Shown piece after piece: positions 44,819 through 55,526 of a stretch of DNA of 64,000 bases. A program made the position numbers and the translations under genes. The stretch comes from Odiellus spinosus (taxonomy: Eukaryota; Arthropoda; Arachnida; Opiliones; Phalangiidae). The notes under the pieces were generated by a model that made no database searches, was not told where the DNA came from, and saw only the letters and a list, made by a program, of their open reading frames with translations. Every line of letters starts with the position of its first letter. Within the stretch, counting starts at the first letter, position 1. The stretch is taken from positions 18,323,600 to 18,387,599 of the forward strand of contig OY987226.1 of assembly GCA_963920705.1 (NCBI GenBank). The letters run 5' to 3'.

Positions 44819-46192
44819 AAATACCTAACAATTTATTTAACATCCGATTTTGACGCGAATACTCTCATTTAAAAGCTAATACTAATCTCTATTATAATCC
44901 GCCATTAATTATAATCATAATTAAGATCGAAACTCGTTAGATAATCATTTCAACTTAATTTTCAACAATTTTTAGATATTTTATTAGTTTAAAAAACCCC
45001 TAGATTCGAACGTTTTAGGTGTTTTTTTATCTCGCGGGTTTTAAAGTGTGGAGTTACTACGAGTGAAATTTGATTTAAATATATATGGGAAGGCTATGAT
45101 AATTAAGTTTTTTTTTAGTTGTCTAGGTTCTTATACAATTCTTACATAGTAAAGTTTTACACATTTTGGTTTCATTTGTATTATAAACTACCAACGGCGA
45201 TTTTTTTTGTATTAATTTTTAATATTTTTAAATATTTTTTTGAGGGTAGGGTTTTATGAAGAGGTTTCATAAATGTTTTTCTTTTTTTTTTTTTTAGTGA
45301 CATTTTTATATATATAACAATTCGTGATAAGTACTATTAACAGCTTTAAATCAAATAAAATTTAATACCATTTTATAGTTCACGTATTTGGGCCTTCGCG
45401 AGCCAAGAAACATTTTTATTAAGTTTTTATTTTTCTCAAAAAAAAAAAAAAAAAAAAAAAAAAACTGAATATTCACCATAATTTCACCATTTTCCACGAA
45501 TTGTTTCATGATTTTCCTTACGAACATATATTATTAACTGCGTCTTAACACCATGTACATCGAATTTATGTACAATAACCTAAAATTCGTGGGTTTTTTC
45601 ATCGGAGGCGATTTGGGACCGGTATCTAGGTGGGAATTTATAATTAATCAATTTAAATTTCAGTAAATCAAATTATGGTTTTTTGGGGGAAAATGTAGAA
45701 TAAATAAACTTCAATAATTTTCGTTTTTAATTTTTAAATTAATTTGTGTTTAGTACCATAATTTTTTTAATTTATAGTTAAATTTTTGCGCAGACAATTT
45801 TGGTTTTAATTAACATCTAGATGATTGCCCTATCAGGCTGTTATATTCACCGTTTTTAAGTTTTAAGTATACATTAGGGATGACGTCTTAGTCATTAATT
45901 ATATCATTTCTTGATACCACGCACCCACATTTGTCATTTTCGCTATCACGCACTTTGCGTGAAGAGCGTCCATATTTTTTTAATTCGTTTTCACATGCTT
46001 TTTTTTTTTTTTCATAAATTTCAAGTTTGGTCCTTTTTACTTTTTTTTTTTTTTTTTTTCAATCTTTCTCAAATCACGTACACCTTTTTTTCCAATTTGA
46101 AGTTTGATATGTTTTCAATTTGTGTTTTTTTTTTTTTCATTGGGAAGTGGGGAGTGTGAAAATTGCGCACTTTTTTTTACAGAAACATTTCC

Positions 46193-46227
<35 letters not shown>

Positions 46228-46630
46228 CAATGTTCTTTCTGGTAGTTTTAGTTGAAAACCTTTTTTATTTAAAGTTTATTTTCAAGTTGGTAATTTTATG
46301 AAATGTATTTTTTGTTGTTGTTGAAAAGGGAGGGAGTAGATGTGAGACTGTACAAAAATGCAAAGGAAATGTTTTTTGTTTTTGTTTTGTTTGTTTGTTG
46401 ACGAAGAAGAAATCTTGGCCTTTTTGCGATACTTTTTTTGTCCTAAATACCGTATGGCTAAACCGACATTGGGCATTCTGTAAAGAAAACAAAATTGAAT
46501 ATTTATTAGCATACGTTTCTTAGTTACAAATGTTTTAATTATTATAATTTTAGGATTATATGATTATTAAGAGTACACTAATTGAACGTATGTTCAATAA
46601 AGCGCGCTAGATCAGATTACGGTTAATATA
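44819..46630. other. Very AT-rich spacer with T-rich strand
   Basis: Poly(A) of about 25 at 45438-45463; T runs at about 46000-46012, 46041-46058, 46125-46138 and 46197-46227. All short frames here are poly-phenylalanine or poly-lysine artefacts. No gene. Confidence 0.5.
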
Positions 46631-47187
46631 TAGAGCTCGGAATCGGATTATCAATAGCTTAGGATATCTATTGATAACTAGGCTTTTTTCAGATATTTTA
46701 ATCTTGGATAAATTGTTTGTTAATATAAACACCAGAAATTATGTAAACAGACGTATCAAGTGGATACGAATTATCCGGAGATAAAATTACGAGCTTGATT
46801 AATAAACAAATTACGCGTTTATTCAAACGGATAATGATAAGATAAAAATATGATGTTTCTCGAAATCCGTGTAGAGTGAAATATAAATATTATATTTTGA
46901 ACTAAATTAAAAGGAACCGACTAAACTACTACATTCTAGCTTCAAGGTCTCAATTTGGGTTAAAATCCGCGAAGAAACTCGAGTTTCCAATTTTCTTATC
47001 GGCGAATGAAATAGTTATATAACGTATCAATTTCCTATATCAAAAGTATGAATAAAATATTTGCCTTACATTGAGATACTTTAACTCGAATAAGAAATGG
47101 ATATTTTTTTCGCGAACGGAAAATATCTGATTGACATTCACGATGTTCTTATTCAATTAACAAAAGTTATACGGATTCCGAGCTCTA
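46631..47187 (+). mobile_element. Family B element, longest copy
   Basis: 557 bp, with ends TAGAGCTCGGAATCGGATTA and TTATACGGATTCCGAGCTCT-A, inverted over about 13-20 bp. Inner blocks: AATTGTTTGTTAATATAAAC, ACGAATTATCCGGAGATAAA, TTACGCGTTTATTCAAACGG, CTACATTCTAGCTTCAAGGT, CATTTCTTATTCG in inverse, and TTGACATTCACGATGTTCTT. It is the best reference for the family. No transposase frame; TA borders. Confidence 0.92.
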
Positions 47188-48379
47188 ATTTTCATAACTT
47201 CCATACAGATTATCATGCACAAAGGGTAGGACGTCCGTCTTGGTATAAGAATAGAAATTACCAAAAGGCATCTCAAGGTGGAGCTAGGTGCCCTGAAGCT
47301 TCTGCCTAACTAGAGGTTTAGGGTAACGCCTGTTGTTACCCAAGATGGGGGGGTGCTTGTCCCTGTGTGAATTTATGAATTGTTTTTACGAGCTATTGCC
47401 TTTGAACCTTAAAATCTCATTTTTTAATCAGTTCCGTTGACTGTCTCCCTTTGAATTACATTTAATAGTCAAGCTCTTTGAATTCTGTTTTAAATGTCAG
47501 GGGGGAAAATATTCGTTTGATTATATCATTCCTTATATAATAAGCCGCTCCAGGCGTACCAATTCTTGAAATAATGGCGTAATAATCAAGCGAGAAGATT
47601 TCGTGTCTTAATTCTTAATTGATTGCGGGACGATTCCTTTCGTAAACAGTTCGATAGTTGTAGAAAAGTTTTATTTAAAAGATACGCAGTTAGCAACTCA
47701 GTGGGGGAAAGGTGAAGTATATATAAAAAGTAGCAATTTTTCTCGAGTTCAGAGTGTGTGACGTGATAAAACAACGGATATCCGTTTTGGCTTTGAAAGA
47801 TAAAAATTGGAGAAATAGCCGACGTACGCAGCTGGTAACACGCGCAGACGTCGCGACGTTGGTCGCGAAATGGAAATAGAGAAACGTCCAAAACGTGACT
47901 GAGATAACGCTAAAATAACTTTCCGAATATATGTATATGTAGAATCCATTTATTTTCGAATAAAAACTAAGGGAATTCACAAGCCGCTACTAACCCGTAA
48001 TGGAAATAAAGAGAGAGATAGATAGACAACCTCGTGTCCGACTGATGTCGGAAACATCGCGTGACCAACCAATCAAATTATTATTTCCAAATGGAAAGAC
48101 ATATCAGATACCACGCAACTACTCAACTATCTCGTGAAACTTATCAACTACCAGCCAGCGAAAAAAATACGAAGACAATTCTCTAACCCTAGCAGCTAGC
48201 GCGGTATTTCATAATTATTTTCACGTTCACCAATCATGATTATATCAGTATTATTGTTTTAAATTATAAATACATTTCCAACTGCCGTTAAGCCTTTGCG
48301 GAAATGTTTCAATATTAATAGAATTCAATTAAATTATTGGACTTGTTCGATACCATGTTCGATGAAAATAATTAATAGA
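47188..48379. other. Spacer, no supported gene
   Basis: 47190-47309 is open on the plus strand with a balanced stretch (HAQRVGRPSWYKNRNYQKAS), but the frame begins inside the transposon, so at most an exon end is present. 47690-47980 has three overlapping minus-strand frames and a CGTCGCGACG-type palindrome; none is recognisable. A GATA-like run lies near 48010-48024. Confidence 0.35.
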
Positions 48380-48618
48380 GGATGTGATTGATGATAATTG
48401 TTAGTGATTGATGAAAACTGTTAGGACTTGATGAAAATTGATAGGACTTGATGAAAATTGTTAGGGCTTGATGAAAATTGTTAGGGCTTGATGAAAATTG
48501 TTAGGGCTTGATGAAAATTGTTAGGGCTTGATGAAAATTGTTAGGGCTTGATGAAAATTGTTAGGGCTTGATGAAAATTGTTAGGGTTTGATGAAAATTG
48601 TTAGGGCTGGATGAAAAT
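48380..48618. repeat. 20-bp minisatellite, about 12 units
   Basis: Unit TTGATGAAAATTGTTAGGGC, 20 bp. The left copies are diverged (GTTAGTGATTGATGAAAACT, GATAGGAC) and the right copies uniform. Confidence 0.95.
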
Positions 48619-48639
48619 GTAATATACTATAATGTTATT

Positions 48640-49495
48640 GAATTAAAATAATTCGGATTAAAATAATATTGTCGGATTAAAATAATTCGTATTTTCGGAT
48701 TAAAATAATATTGTCGGATTAAAATAATATTATCGGATTAAAATAATATTATCGGATTAAAATAATATTATCGGATTAAAATAATATTATCGGATTAAAA
48801 TAATATTATCGGATTAAAATAATATTATCGGATTAAAATAATATTATCGGATTAAAATAATATTATCGGATTAAAATAATATTATCGGATTAAAATAATA
48901 TTATCGGATTAAAATAATATTATCGGATTAAAATAATATTATCGGATAAAAATAATATTATCGGATTAAAATAATATTATCGGATTAAAATAATTCGTAT
49001 TATCGGATTAAAATAATTCGTATTATCGGATTAAAATAATTCGTATTATCGGATTAAAATAATTCGTATTATCGGATTAAAATAATTCGTATTATCGGAT
49101 TAAAATAATTCGTATTATCGGATTAAAATAATTCGTATTATCGGATTAAAATAATTCGTATTATCGGATTAAAATAATTCGTACTATCGGATTAAAATAA
49201 TTCGTACTATCGGATTAAAATAATTCGTACTATCGGATTAAAATAATTCGTACTATCGGATTAAAATAATTCGTACTATCGGATTAAAATAATTCGTACT
49301 ATCGGATTAAAATAATTCGTACTATCGGATTAAAATAATTCGTACTATCGGATTAAAATAATTCGTACTATCGGATTAAAATAATTCGTACTATCGGATT
49401 AAAATAATTCGTACTATCGGATTAAAATAATTCGTACTATCGGATTAAAATAATTCGTACTATCGGATTAAAAAATTATAATAGCGGGTTAAAAT
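48640..49495. repeat. 19-bp array passing into a 23-bp array
   Basis: The first part (about 48700-49000) has units ATCGGATTAAAATAATATT, 19 bp. From about 49000 the unit becomes ATCGGATTAAAATAATTCGT then ATT or ACT, 23 bp. The longer unit carries an extra TCGT-type insertion after AATAAT and then a TATT to TACT substitution that spreads to the right half. Both unit lengths also occur in the mixed left edge (48655-48720), which suggests that the two forms coexisted before each expanded. Confidence 0.96.
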
Positions 49496-49683
49496 AATTG
49501 TTTTTCAATTGAATGCAGCTTGTTTGCTTGAAATAATAATTTTAACGGCTTGAAAGCGGTGTTGGGAATGCAACCTTTTTGTTTCTAGAAGGTATACTCT
49601 CTTTATATAGTCTTACTAACAAAAGAGGAGGAATAAATTTCTAGACCACAGTATAACATTTTCTCACCTTTACCGTGACTGTA
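49496..49683. other. Short spacer
   Basis: A GGGAATGCAACC motif near 49564 resembles a family A end, but no further match follows. Confidence 0.35.
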
Positions 49684-49793
49684 AAGGCGTATTCACACAG
49701 ACCTGTTTTCACGCGTTTCACGCTCGCGCGCTAGTGGCACTCTATGAGCGCACTGTCGTGAAACGCGTGAAAAAAGGTCTTTGTGCATCCGCA
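49684..49793. mobile_element. Family G element
   Basis: The outer ends are AGGCGTATTCACACAGACCT and AAGGTCTTTGTGCATCCGCA. Inside, TTTTCACGCGTTTCACG pairs with CGTGAAACGCGTGAAAAAA around a G+C-rich loop (CTCGCGCGCTAGTGGCACTC...). It relates to the hairpin at 33281-33339 through the GCGGATGCACACAGAC terminus. Confidence 0.8.
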
Positions 49794-50370
49794 CATGTTC
49801 CCGTAAATAACTTTAAACTTTAAATTCGGCGACATGGTTATAAGCATATTTCGTAGTCCTAAACCATCCTTAATTCATCAATCTTCGCCACGTACGCGAT
49901 CATTTTCCCGAAACTAATTTCGACTTTAAAATTACGCGGTATATCTATAGGAATATATAATTTCCAATTAAATGCAAATATCTAATACGAAATTAGATAA
50001 TTGAATCGCTTTACGGTTCGTGTAACAAAATGATGTCGCGCGGCGAGACATCAAAGTAAGTCCGCGACCGTGAAATAAATCATACCCTTTAACAATAAGT
50101 GTAGAAAAATTTGCCAAAAAACTGACTTCGGTTGGGTTTTAAAGAGGGGGTGAAATGAATAACATTCCATGGTTTAAATAAAGACAAATAACTCGTCAAC
50201 TTCGAGTCGTAACGATTTGCGTGGATCGATCACTTTGTTAACTCAAATTAAATTAAATTTATCACCACAAATGATATTGATATGATACGAATTTTTTTTT
50301 TTTTTATTCATAATTTGACCTTTAAAATTACATTGCTCCAGGCTTTAGATGTCGTAAAACAATCGTGTGA
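49794..50370. other. Spacer with small hairpin
   Basis: A GATGTC-GCGCGGCGA-GACATC hairpin lies at about 50032-50052. No gene. Confidence 0.4.
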
Positions 50371-50510
50371 AGATACCTAACCTTAGGCCAAACTTAACCT
50401 TGCCTAACCCTATCTAACCGAACCCAATTTAACCTAAAACTAACCAAAACAAACCTGTAATCGATCTAAAACAAACCTAACAGGCGCTCCAAATAAAACT
50501 CCACTTAACT
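50371..50510. repeat. Degenerate CCTAA-type repeats
   Basis: A run of motifs such as CCTAACCTTA, GCCTAACCC, ATCTAACCGAACCC, TTAACCTAAAACTAACC and AAACCTAACA, spaced irregularly at 5-12 bp. It resembles interstitial, decayed arthropod-type telomere repeat (TTAGG)n, though a simple-sequence origin is equally possible. Confidence 0.5.
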
Positions 50511-50791
50511 TTAAGCTGAGCAAAATGAACCCAACCATAATGTAACCAATAAAGCTGAACAGCAAAAGGCGTTCATAAGAGCCCTTAACGGAAAACCGTG
50601 GGGACGTGGTTTTGCCCTACTTTGTCATGCACTGTTTGCCGTTAGAGGACGCTTACGAGCACCAGGTTTTGTTATTCATCTTTATCTATTAAGATAGGTG
50701 TCCATTGTTAATTGTCCGAGATGTAACCTCCACCAATACTACCCAATGAACCCTATCCTATATCCTAACCCTTTCAAAAATCAACATAATC
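50511..50791. other. Short spacer
   Basis: No recognisable feature. Confidence 0.4.
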
Positions 50792-51052
50792 GAAAGCTAT
50801 GGCCACATAGCATTTCTTAATCGATTTGAAACGGTAAAATCAAACCGATATTCAAATCGATAGGAATCGATTTAAACGTCAAGTGTTCACACATTATTGG
50901 TTTATTGAAGCTTCGTCTATCGGTATGAAACTGGTTCCCGAGAAATCTAATCAAATCTATTCGAGAAAAGACGGGTTCTCGTTCACACGACATTAGCGAA
51001 AGGTTTGAAACGGTTTTAATCGATTCCAGGGCATAGTATGAGCGCAGCTTTA
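50792..51052 (-). mobile_element. Family C element, single unit
   Basis: The ends are AAAGCTATGGCCACATAGCA and GCATAGTATGAGCGCAGCTT-TAG, which pair imperfectly as AAAGCTRYGSYCAYA. Inner order (TTAATCGATTTGAAACGGTA, CAAACCGATATTCAAATCG, GTGTTCACACATTAT, AACGGTTTTAATCGATTCCA) equals the right arm of the 39.7 kb palindrome. It shows the basic element to be about 260 bp. Confidence 0.85.
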
Positions 51053-53284
51053 GTAATTCGACCATTCCTTCTAATTTTGTAACTTCCACATCTCTTTAAA
51101 AAAACCAGTCAAATATATTTTCTCTGAACTTTCAATGTCGCGATTAAAGCTCGAATTAATAAATGGGAGGAGGCGTCTTGTTAAACGCCTGGAATTTTCC
51201 CATAGATGATAAGTATTTAATCATTTTACGAAGTCAAGTAGATTGGCGGAAGGATACCTAATGCTGTTCTCTTATGGAAATGAAAGAAGTTTTAGTTTTT
51301 ATCGTAGAGTAGATATGTTCTAGAGAATGAAAGACGAACTATAGTTCTAATAGGGTTGGCTGAAAATTAATACGAAGAAAAGGGAGGAGGAGATAGTGGG
51401 GGAGGGGTTGGTTCGAGGGAATGAAGCGACTTAAGATGCTAAGCACGTTCCAATTCAATTTATAATATCTTTCTCCGCATGCAGACTTTTCTCTCTCTCT
51501 CTGTAGACCTATCTAGCTTAAACTTATTAAACAATACTGTCAGTTAATTAAGAAGAAAATTTTACCGGTAGAAACGGATTGCTCTTTATATTAAGATCGG
51601 CCCTCCCCATTTTATCGAATATCTACCCTCCACCTAATATTTCAAATAATATAGTATCACGAGTATTGTAGTGCAATAAAAAAATAAACAAATATAAGTT
51701 TGCCAATTGCGCTCTATCCGACGACAACTAACTTTCACGTCGTCTGTTTGTAGTCCAGTCTCACCAGCACAGCGACTGCTGCCTAGCAATTTATCCACCG
51801 AAATTTCGAATTAGCAATCATTATTAAGTTGTTCAGTTCTGAATGAAGCTTCAGAATATAGCGAAAGTTATTCGGCATGTTAAACTCCGTAAGAAAGTAA
51901 TAGTCCAATCAAGTGCGTTTGAACCGTGTATGGCTAGGGTCTAGCCCCTCTCTAGTTTCGGAGTTGGTCCATGGCCTGATCCAATTACGAATTTGGGATA
52001 TGACGAGGAGCATATAGCACTGGAGTAGAACTAGAAAGTTAAAATTTTTAAACTGATCCCCCAATACATTTTTGAAAATAAATCAAATTAACTAGTTCCA
52101 AGGACTAGTAATCCCAAAGTTTTGAATTAAACAAATGGTCCAAGCAATAAATAAATCAGTTTGTGAACTGTATTTCCCAGTCTGACGAGAACGCTGACTG
52201 AAGTGGTCTCCTTCCTTAGGGGCTTCAACTCGTTCTTGTCGGTACTCGGTAGTGAAAAAAGATTCTTGACACTCCTTTTATTATGGTGTAGCTCGCTTAA
52301 TGGCATGCTTACGTTTAATTATTGTACTATAATAGCTAGGACAACTTTATACTAAAATAGCATATCGTGTTAATTTTAAAATGACTAAAATTAAGCTTAC
52401 ACTAGAACTCGGATACATGTAAATATTTTTTTAACTCTTTGCGTCGCTTCCGAAACTCAATCATTGAAATTTCTATTTTTTTCTTCTAAATAAAGCAGTC
52501 ATTCAGGCTTTAATGACAAAATCTTGTTTTAAATTAAAGAACCTTCCATCCTCTCCCGATCAAAAATGAAGGAATATTTTTGGGAGAGTAAAAAGGGTTG
52601 AAAATACCATTTAGAGGTCAAGATTGAGAGCGGTGGTTTGGCGACGGTATTACCATGGATATAACACGGCATAGTCGATTTCATTATCCATAATTAGTGT
52701 GATTTATGCTGATGCATGAAAACGCCAAGGCTTACGTAAGCTGTTAGTGACAAAAGAGCCCACCTCACCTCCTCCCACCACATAAGGCCACCCTTATCTT
52801 AAGTTAAATTTTCTCCCTTTCTATAACCAATGATCGATATGGGTTTTTTTTTGCGCCTGAACCATCCTAACCACACTACTATAAGAGTCGGGAACCCCTT
52901 ATGACCTAAACTCTCTCCCAGAATTTTTTTGCTATTCATCTCAGCGTTTGAATTCAACAAAGGCTTAATTTCGTAACGTTCGTACTGATTGGTTACGTTC
53001 TTAGAATGGGCCAAAATTCATATTGACAAACTTGTTTTAATATGGAATTTTAAGGGTGTAGAACTCGGGTAACTTTGACCTTTCGCCTCCCCTTGAAATT
53101 GCAGCTCATTTTGATCATTGTTTTATTCAGTTATATTGTTTATGAAATTATGATAGGCTATACTGTATGATGCTTTTGATTTTGTTTTAAGATAATTCGA
53201 TAGTGTGGGAAAGGTTTTCTTTCGAATTAATGCGTCATGATAAACACAAAGTAATGCTGTCACAGAATTCGATTGAAACATTTT
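51053..53284. other. Spacer, no supported gene
   Basis: No reading frame or repeat family recognised in 2.2 kb. A short (CT)n lies near 51491-51502. A frame at 52799-53014 on the minus strand has no recognisable motif. Confidence 0.4.
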
Positions 53285-53610
53285 AAGTCATCACTTTGGT
53301 TTCGTTGAATCGTGGTTGTTTTAATTAAGCTATCAGGTTGATTCTCGCGCATTCTAGAATATCCCTTCCGCGCTATCTCTTTCGTGAAGTACTTAATCCA
53401 GAAAGTCTCGCCTTTCATTCGAAACTTCGTTCAATCAAGTTAAAAAAACATTCGTCATCACAACTTGTGATAAAATTAAATCTATATTTTTATTATTTTT
53501 TAAAGGTTTTCTTGGTCCCGGTCAACGCAGAGGTGTATAATTTTGAATAAAGGTTTATAATAATATGAAGAAATTAAAAATATAATCCCTAAGTCTTCGA
53601 AATTAATAAA
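53285..53610 (-). pseudogene. Family F coding remnant, frameshifted
   Basis: Read on the minus strand, the segment around 53385-53420 gives KFRMKGETFWIKYFTKEIARK (split by one residue from the family form), matching the 27.1 kb frame at KFRR...TFWIKYFDKKTARK. A one-base deletion just upstream puts NLIE out of frame with KFR, and downstream the LYN-HATIVMT part is out of frame but its GTCATCACTTTGG end remains. DNA similarity extends to AAAATATAATCCCTAAGTCT on the far side, so the repeated unit is about 325 bp. The product is unknown. Confidence 0.45.
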
Positions 53611-54356
53611 TTTAACTTTCCTCCCTGAATATACGTACAAAAGGGTTCATCTATTATGATTAGCGTTGAAGTCTTAGATTGGTACGAACTTTGAGTCACC
53701 CTCTCGAGATTCGAGAGACTCTCAGCCAGGTTCCATACACGCGGGTGGCTTCGAAAATATAATTACGACACTCTAAATGAGGGGTGAAATTGCTCTGCCA
53801 GGAATTTTTTTTTTAACCTCGCTGCACTCTATCTCCGATGCCTAAACTTCTCTCATCTTTTGAAATATATATCCCCATCATTTAGCCCCGCGCACTCTTG
53901 AATAAACAGCTTTTTTTGTTTAATAGTAATATCTCTAAACCTAATTTGAATATTTCTCTACTTTAATTTTTAAGATGGGAAAGAATTGAAAATGGTCGTA
54001 AATTTCAAAGGCCGGGCCTTCGTAACTTTTTTTCATTTTATCTTTCTGTTAAAATATCGCCGTCAGGCGTTGCCTATTCATTCGTTTACTCAAAGTACCG
54101 TCAGAAACAAAATCTTATACTATTATAAATTGTATATATATTTACATCATGGAGCTGTGACAAACGATCTAGTTGTCGTCTGCTAAATATTATTTTATAG
54201 ATAGGTACGGGTTTACGGCAAGAGGACTATTTATTTGGACATATATTAATTAAAATGTTATTGTGTTATTAAATATTAACATACTTGGAAAAGAGGGTTT
54301 CTTATTTAATCTTATGGAAACATACAAATCAGTTCTGAATCTAGATATTCCAGGAT
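53611..54356. other. Spacer, no supported gene
   Basis: No gene is supported. 53690-53770 is G+C-richer and has a TCGAGATTCGAGA-type small palindrome. Confidence 0.4.
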
Positions 54357-54752
54357 CTTACAGGGAAACATGGAGCTAAAAATAGAACAGCTTTTGGATT
54401 TATTTTCGGGATCACCATGCCAAAAGTATTTTTAGGCACGTTTTTGGTGTTTCAATTAATTTCGAAAGTTTAGTATTTAAATATAAATTTGGGCCAATCG
54501 TATTATTTCAGCCTTCATCCGGTCTTTAGGCATCAAATGCCGGCCTTTTCTTTAAACGTTTGAACATTACAAGCGCTGTTGAAGGCTGAAATAATCTGAT
54601 TGAACCGAATTTATATTTACTTTTATCAAATATTACCAAATTTTGGAAATTAAACACCAAAAAGTGTCTAATAATTGTTTTGAAAATTCTTAAGTACGTT
54701 ATTTGAAATGGTAATTCCAAAAATATATTCAAAAGCTGTTCCATTTTTTAAT
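54357..54752. mobile_element. Family E foldback element, full length
   Basis: The outer ends are TTACAGGGAAACATGGAGCT and AAAGCTGTTCCATTTTTTAA. The arms are inverted copies of about 170 bp with AGAACAGCTTTTGGATTTAT, GGCACGTTTTTGGTGTTTCA and AATTTGGGCCAATCGTATTA on the left and their inverse on the right. The loop carries GGCATCAAATGCCGG. About 396 bp. Non-coding. It is the most intact copy and shows how the 25.4 and 26.3 kb copies are rearranged. Confidence 0.85.
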
Positions 54753-55084
54753 ACAAATATATAAATTTATCAGATTTTTTTGATGATTTCAAAATAATCG
54801 AAAATGGTTTATTTTTATCGAAACTGAGATACGATTATTATCTCTTAATGATGTTCTTTTAAAAAATTTTCACCCCCTTATCAAACTGTAAAATTATCCT
54901 TATTTTTAGGCCGCTTTGGTTTTTTATGGTTTTAACGAGTGAAATTATGTTTCATACACGTTTATTTTTAATTGTATTGTAAACTTATATTTTAATATCG
55001 ATTTTACAAAGTTTATCGTAAAATAGCAATTCAAATTTATCGCGCGTTTGTTTTGTTTTTAATTTGAACCAATCAGCATCGTTT
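54753..55084. other. AT-rich spacer upstream of a promoter-like block
   Basis: No feature recognised until the base composition changes sharply at about 55080. Confidence 0.4.
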
Positions 55085-55340
55085 AGTGTACGCGCGGCGC
55101 GACATCTAGTATAGGCCTAAACTCGCAGTCGGTGTTCCGGAATCCGGCGGCTTCCGCTGTGCGGCTGTAGCCTGTAGGAGCGAAGGATCAGTCGTGGTTT
55201 TTTTTTGCAACGCGATGGGGTTATTATTGTAAATTATTATTAAATATTATTATAAATTCTGTTTTATCTGGTAATTATTGTTGATTTTTTTAGATTACGA
55301 TATTACGGATTCATTGTAACAAAATTTTTTTCCCTTTCAG
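55085..55340 (+). promoter_or_regulatory. Candidate promoter, 5' untranslated exon and intron
   Basis: 55085-55200 is G+C- and CpG-rich in an AT-rich setting (GGAATCCGGCGGCTTCCGCT). It contains TCAGTCG at about 55189, a match to the arthropod initiator TCAGTY. After it the DNA turns AT-rich and ends in TTTTTTTCCCTTTCAG, a strong polypyrimidine tract and 3' splice site at 55340. This is the arrangement of a first untranslated exon and a short intron. No TATA box is visible. The call rests on composition and motifs only. Confidence 0.35.
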
Positions 55341-55526
55341 ATACGTTTCGCGTCGTAAAATGCGAATAATTACGGATTTGTTAAGCCTTTGCTTCGCCTC
55401 ATTAGCAATTTGTCTCGGGATCGCGAAATCAGATGGGCGAAAATTTAAATCGTGGTGGATTGACAGTCGACATTGAAGCCATCAGTTTCTTTCACCACCT
55501 CATTGGCAAATGGACATCTTGGGAAT
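55341..55526 (+). CDS. Candidate 5' coding exon, two alternative frames
   Basis: An exon bounded by CAG (55340) and GTGAGT (55527). Two frames are open. ATG at 55360 gives 38 codons to TGA at 55474, starting MRIITDLLSLCFASLAICLG, a good signal peptide, followed by GRKFKSWW. Wnt proteins begin with a signal peptide and a short stretch ending in WW, and in Wnt1 the first intron splits the second W codon (TGG TG|G). Here the same place reads TGGTG|GTGGAT, a weak donor. ATG at 55433 gives a second frame, open to the strong GTGAGT donor, with LTVDIEAISFFHHLIGKWTS. Either may be real: the first would then be a Wnt-like exon using a poor donor, or an upstream frame of the second. No later exon was found in the window. 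Confidence 0.3.

Noticed and set aside
45911-46512. Short frames on both strands
   Set aside because: They are poly-phenylalanine or poly-lysine products of long T runs.
47188-47309. Coding exon after the family B element
   Set aside because: The protein-like stretch is only about 37 codons, its frame starts inside the transposon, and the acceptor-like CATACAG is weak.
50371-50510. True telomere end
   Set aside because: The motifs are irregular and degenerate, and ordinary sequence continues on both sides.
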